A stretch of 8,092 nucleotides of DNA from an uncultured Clostridia bacterium (GTDB lineage Bacteria; Bacillota; Clostridia; TANB77; CAG-508): NCBI GenBank assembly GCA_944388635.1, contig CALXJN010000082.1:1-8092 (forward strand), written 5' to 3'. The position numbers were made by a program, and so were the translations under genes. This document shows positions 6,768 through 8,092 of this stretch, one piece after another; the first letter of the stretch is position 1; every line of letters starts with the position of its first letter. Below the pieces are notes generated by a model. It worked only from the letters and a program-made list of their open reading frames with translations, did no database searches and was not told the origin of the DNA.

Positions 6768-6796
6768 ATTATACTACAAAATTTGGAAAAAGTCAA
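6768..6796 (-). promoter_or_regulatory. Sigma-A promoter for carD (TTGACT-N17-TATAAT)
   Basis: Minus strand: -35 box TTGACT (6791-6796), a 17-base spacer and a perfect -10 box TATAAT (6768-6773). Initiation would be near 6761, leaving a leader of about 38 bases that contains the carD ribosome binding site. The -35 box overlaps the end of the upstream terminator hairpin. Confidence 0.85.
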
Positions 6797-6817
6797 AGGA
6801 ATTACGTAAATTCCTTT
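6787..6817 (-). terminator. Terminator of the upstream membrane-protein gene
   Basis: A perfect 9-bp inverted repeat AAAGGAATT / AATTCCTTT with a 5-base loop (6795-6817) is followed, after GAC, by TTTTT (6787-6791) on the minus strand. A second hairpin, GACAAAC / GTTTGTC (6820-6826 and 6834-6840), precedes it and contains the stop codon. The plus strand also has a T run after the 9-bp stem, so it could act in both directions. Confidence 0.55.
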
Positions 6818-6827
6818 TTGACAAACT

Positions 6828-8092
6828 TTATTTGTTTGTCTTAAATTTGTCTCCATTTAAAATTAAAGCAAATACTAGAGGGAAGCCAAAAAACAGTATT
6901 AGCACATATCTGACTAATACCATTGGTCCTAGAAGTAGTGTTAGCCATAAAAGTACTATTAAGCTTAGAGTTACAGTTATTTCTTTTCTTTTTTTATATA
7001 CACTATATCCTATGCATATAAATAATAGCCATACCATTGCTCCCGGAGAAAATAGCATTGAAATTACTGGTATTTTATTTATATCTGTTTCTCTTGAAAT
7101 ATTAAAATATATGTCTTTAAGCCATGGTATTTTACTATCAAATCTTCCTGGTAATTCGCAATGTGCCATAAAATATGATGTTTCTGTTGTATACCATTCT
7201 GGTATGGTTTTTACATATCCGTCTATTATTGTACTAGGATACCAAAATCCAATTGTGTTTTCTAAGAATGAATCTATATATATTCCAATATTTTTTATTC
7301 CGATACTTGCCCATAATTTTAAAAATTTTGTATATCCTAAATTTTCTTTTAAATTTACCTTTTCTTTTATATCATCAGCACATTCTGGCACATATTTTTT
7401 CAATGTTTCATCATCTGTATATTCATATATCATTTCTAATTCTTCTTGAGATAAACTTTCATAATTATAGTTATATACTCTTGCTATTTGTTGTAGTGGC
7501 ACTGATAATTCTTCTGCATAAAACAATTTATGTACAGTCCACCCTGTGTTAAGTACAACTAAATATACTATATACATAATTATTACAGAAACCACAGGTA
7601 TTAATACTTTTTTGTTCTTAAATATAATTATGAATATTATAAAGAATGGGATATATGCATATATTGCATTGTTTCTTAAAATTAATACTAATAATGTTAT
7701 AACTACAAATTTAATTTGTTTCCATTTTGAATTTAAAAACGCTTTTTTATCTAATAACGCTTCTAATATCATAATAATATTTATTAGCATAAGTGCTGAA
7801 AATATTGTATCCTTTGTTGAACATAATGCAAACATTACAATTACTGGAAATATCGCATAGTATAATAATGATATTATATTTATAATTTTTTTAGTGTTAT
7901 ATTTTCTTAAAAAAAATAAACAATATGTAAAGCATCCTGCAATTATTAACATTTGTAAAAATATAAATACTGCTATTCCGATATTAAACTCGTGGAAAAT
8001 ATTGCTCACATTTATTATTATAAACCCTAATATAGCTGTATGTATTGGTGGTTGCCACGTTGAGACTAACTTTCTCATATAAATATACGGAT
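6828..8092 (-). CDS. Polytopic membrane protein, DUF6020/GT-C-like, 5' end outside window
   Basis: The frame stays open through the window edge (codons for Pro-Tyr-Ile-Tyr precede the first visible Met at 8078), so this is probably the C-terminal part of a longer protein. Numbering from that Met, about nine or ten hydrophobic segments are visible: roughly 11-30, 33-57, 67-86, 91-108, 121-138, 140-154, 157-177, then 337-360, 367-385 and 389-408. A soluble, probably extracellular loop lies between (178-335). Features I associate with DUF6020-type proteins are WQPPIHT (8-14), CSTKDTIFS (86-94), LRNNAIY (134-140), VPLQQIARV (193-201) and GPMVLVRYVL (384-393). By analogy with GT-C glycosyltransferases the HPP-like WQPP near a luminal loop may matter in lipid-linked sugar handling, but no activity is established. 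It is a separate unit, ending at hairpins before the carD promoter. The family name comes from motif memory, not a search. Confidence 0.75.
   Translation of the reverse strand, partial: PYIYMRKLVSTWQPPIHTAILGFIIINVSNIFHEFNIGIAVFIFLQMLIIAGCFTYCLFFLRKYNTKKIINIISLLYYAIFPVIVMFALCSTKDTIFSALMLINIIMILEALLDKKAFLNSKWKQIKFVVITLLVLILRNNAIYAYIPFFIIFIIIFKNKKVLIPVVSVIIMYIVYLVVLNTGWTVHKLFYAEELSVPLQQIARVYNYNYESLSQEELEMIYEYTDDETLKKYVPECADDIKEKVNLKENLGYTKFLKLWASIGIKNIGIYIDSFLENTIGFWYPSTIIDGYVKTIPEWYTTETSYFMAHCELPGRFDSKIPWLKDIYFNISRETDINKIPVISMLFSPGAMVWLLFICIGYSVYKKRKEITVTLSLIVLLWLTLLLGPMVLVRYVLILFFGFPLVFALILNGDKFKTNK

Noticed and set aside
6659..6856. Minus-strand open frame of 65 codons across the carD promoter
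   Set aside because: It runs through the terminator, the promoter and the carD start in another frame. There is no ribosome binding site or recognisable protein.
6832..7449. Plus-strand open frame of 205 codons
   Set aside because: It lies fully antisense to the membrane-protein gene, has no recognisable domain, and is an expected shadow of AT-rich hydrophobic codons.

Overview
This window is a strongly AT-rich stretch of bacterial chromosome in which every supportable gene lies on the minus strand, so transcription runs from the high-numbered end to the low-numbered end. Low GC, strong GGAGG-type ribosome binding sites, consensus sigma-A promoters, the dnaG-rpoD pair and a CarD-family regulator all point to a Bacillota (Firmicutes) genome, most likely a Clostridia-class member. 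I cannot place it more precisely from sequence alone.

Layout in the direction of transcription: (1) the 3' part of a polytopic membrane protein resembling the DUF6020/GT-C-like family runs off the window edge (6828-8092) and ends at hairpins. (2) A near-consensus promoter, TTGACT-N17-TATAAT, overlaps the tail of that terminator and drives a CarD/CdnL-type RNA polymerase-binding regulator (6154-6723), which is followed by a good terminator-like hairpin. (3) galE (5098-6093) and glmM (3690-5049) follow and make UDP-sugar and amino-sugar precursors for the envelope. glmM is interrupted by one surplus base at 4017/4018 and otherwise reads as an intact 452-residue enzyme. (4) A terminator ends glmM. 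Next come a small repeat-rich intergenic patch with a perfect 16-bp inverted repeat and two 30-bp direct repeat copies, and then a near-perfect promoter, TTGACA-N17-CATAAT. (5) This promoter drives dnaG (primase, 1624-3411), rpoD (primary sigma factor, 398-1606) and a small highly charged protein of unknown function (39-350).

The content is mostly core: replication priming (DnaG), transcription initiation (RpoD and CarD) and cell-wall precursor synthesis (GlmM, GalE). I see no CRISPR array, tRNA, rRNA, insertion sequence, toxin-antitoxin pair or defence system. The points most worth a second look are the glmM frameshift, the repeat element and open frame between glmM and dnaG, the dyad over the dnaG promoter -10, the C-terminal tail on CarD, and the unrecognised small protein after rpoD. 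I found no convincing evidence of a novel multi-gene system. No gap between genes exceeds 300 bases; the longest, 3412-3689, is described in the entries for its terminator, repeats and promoter.
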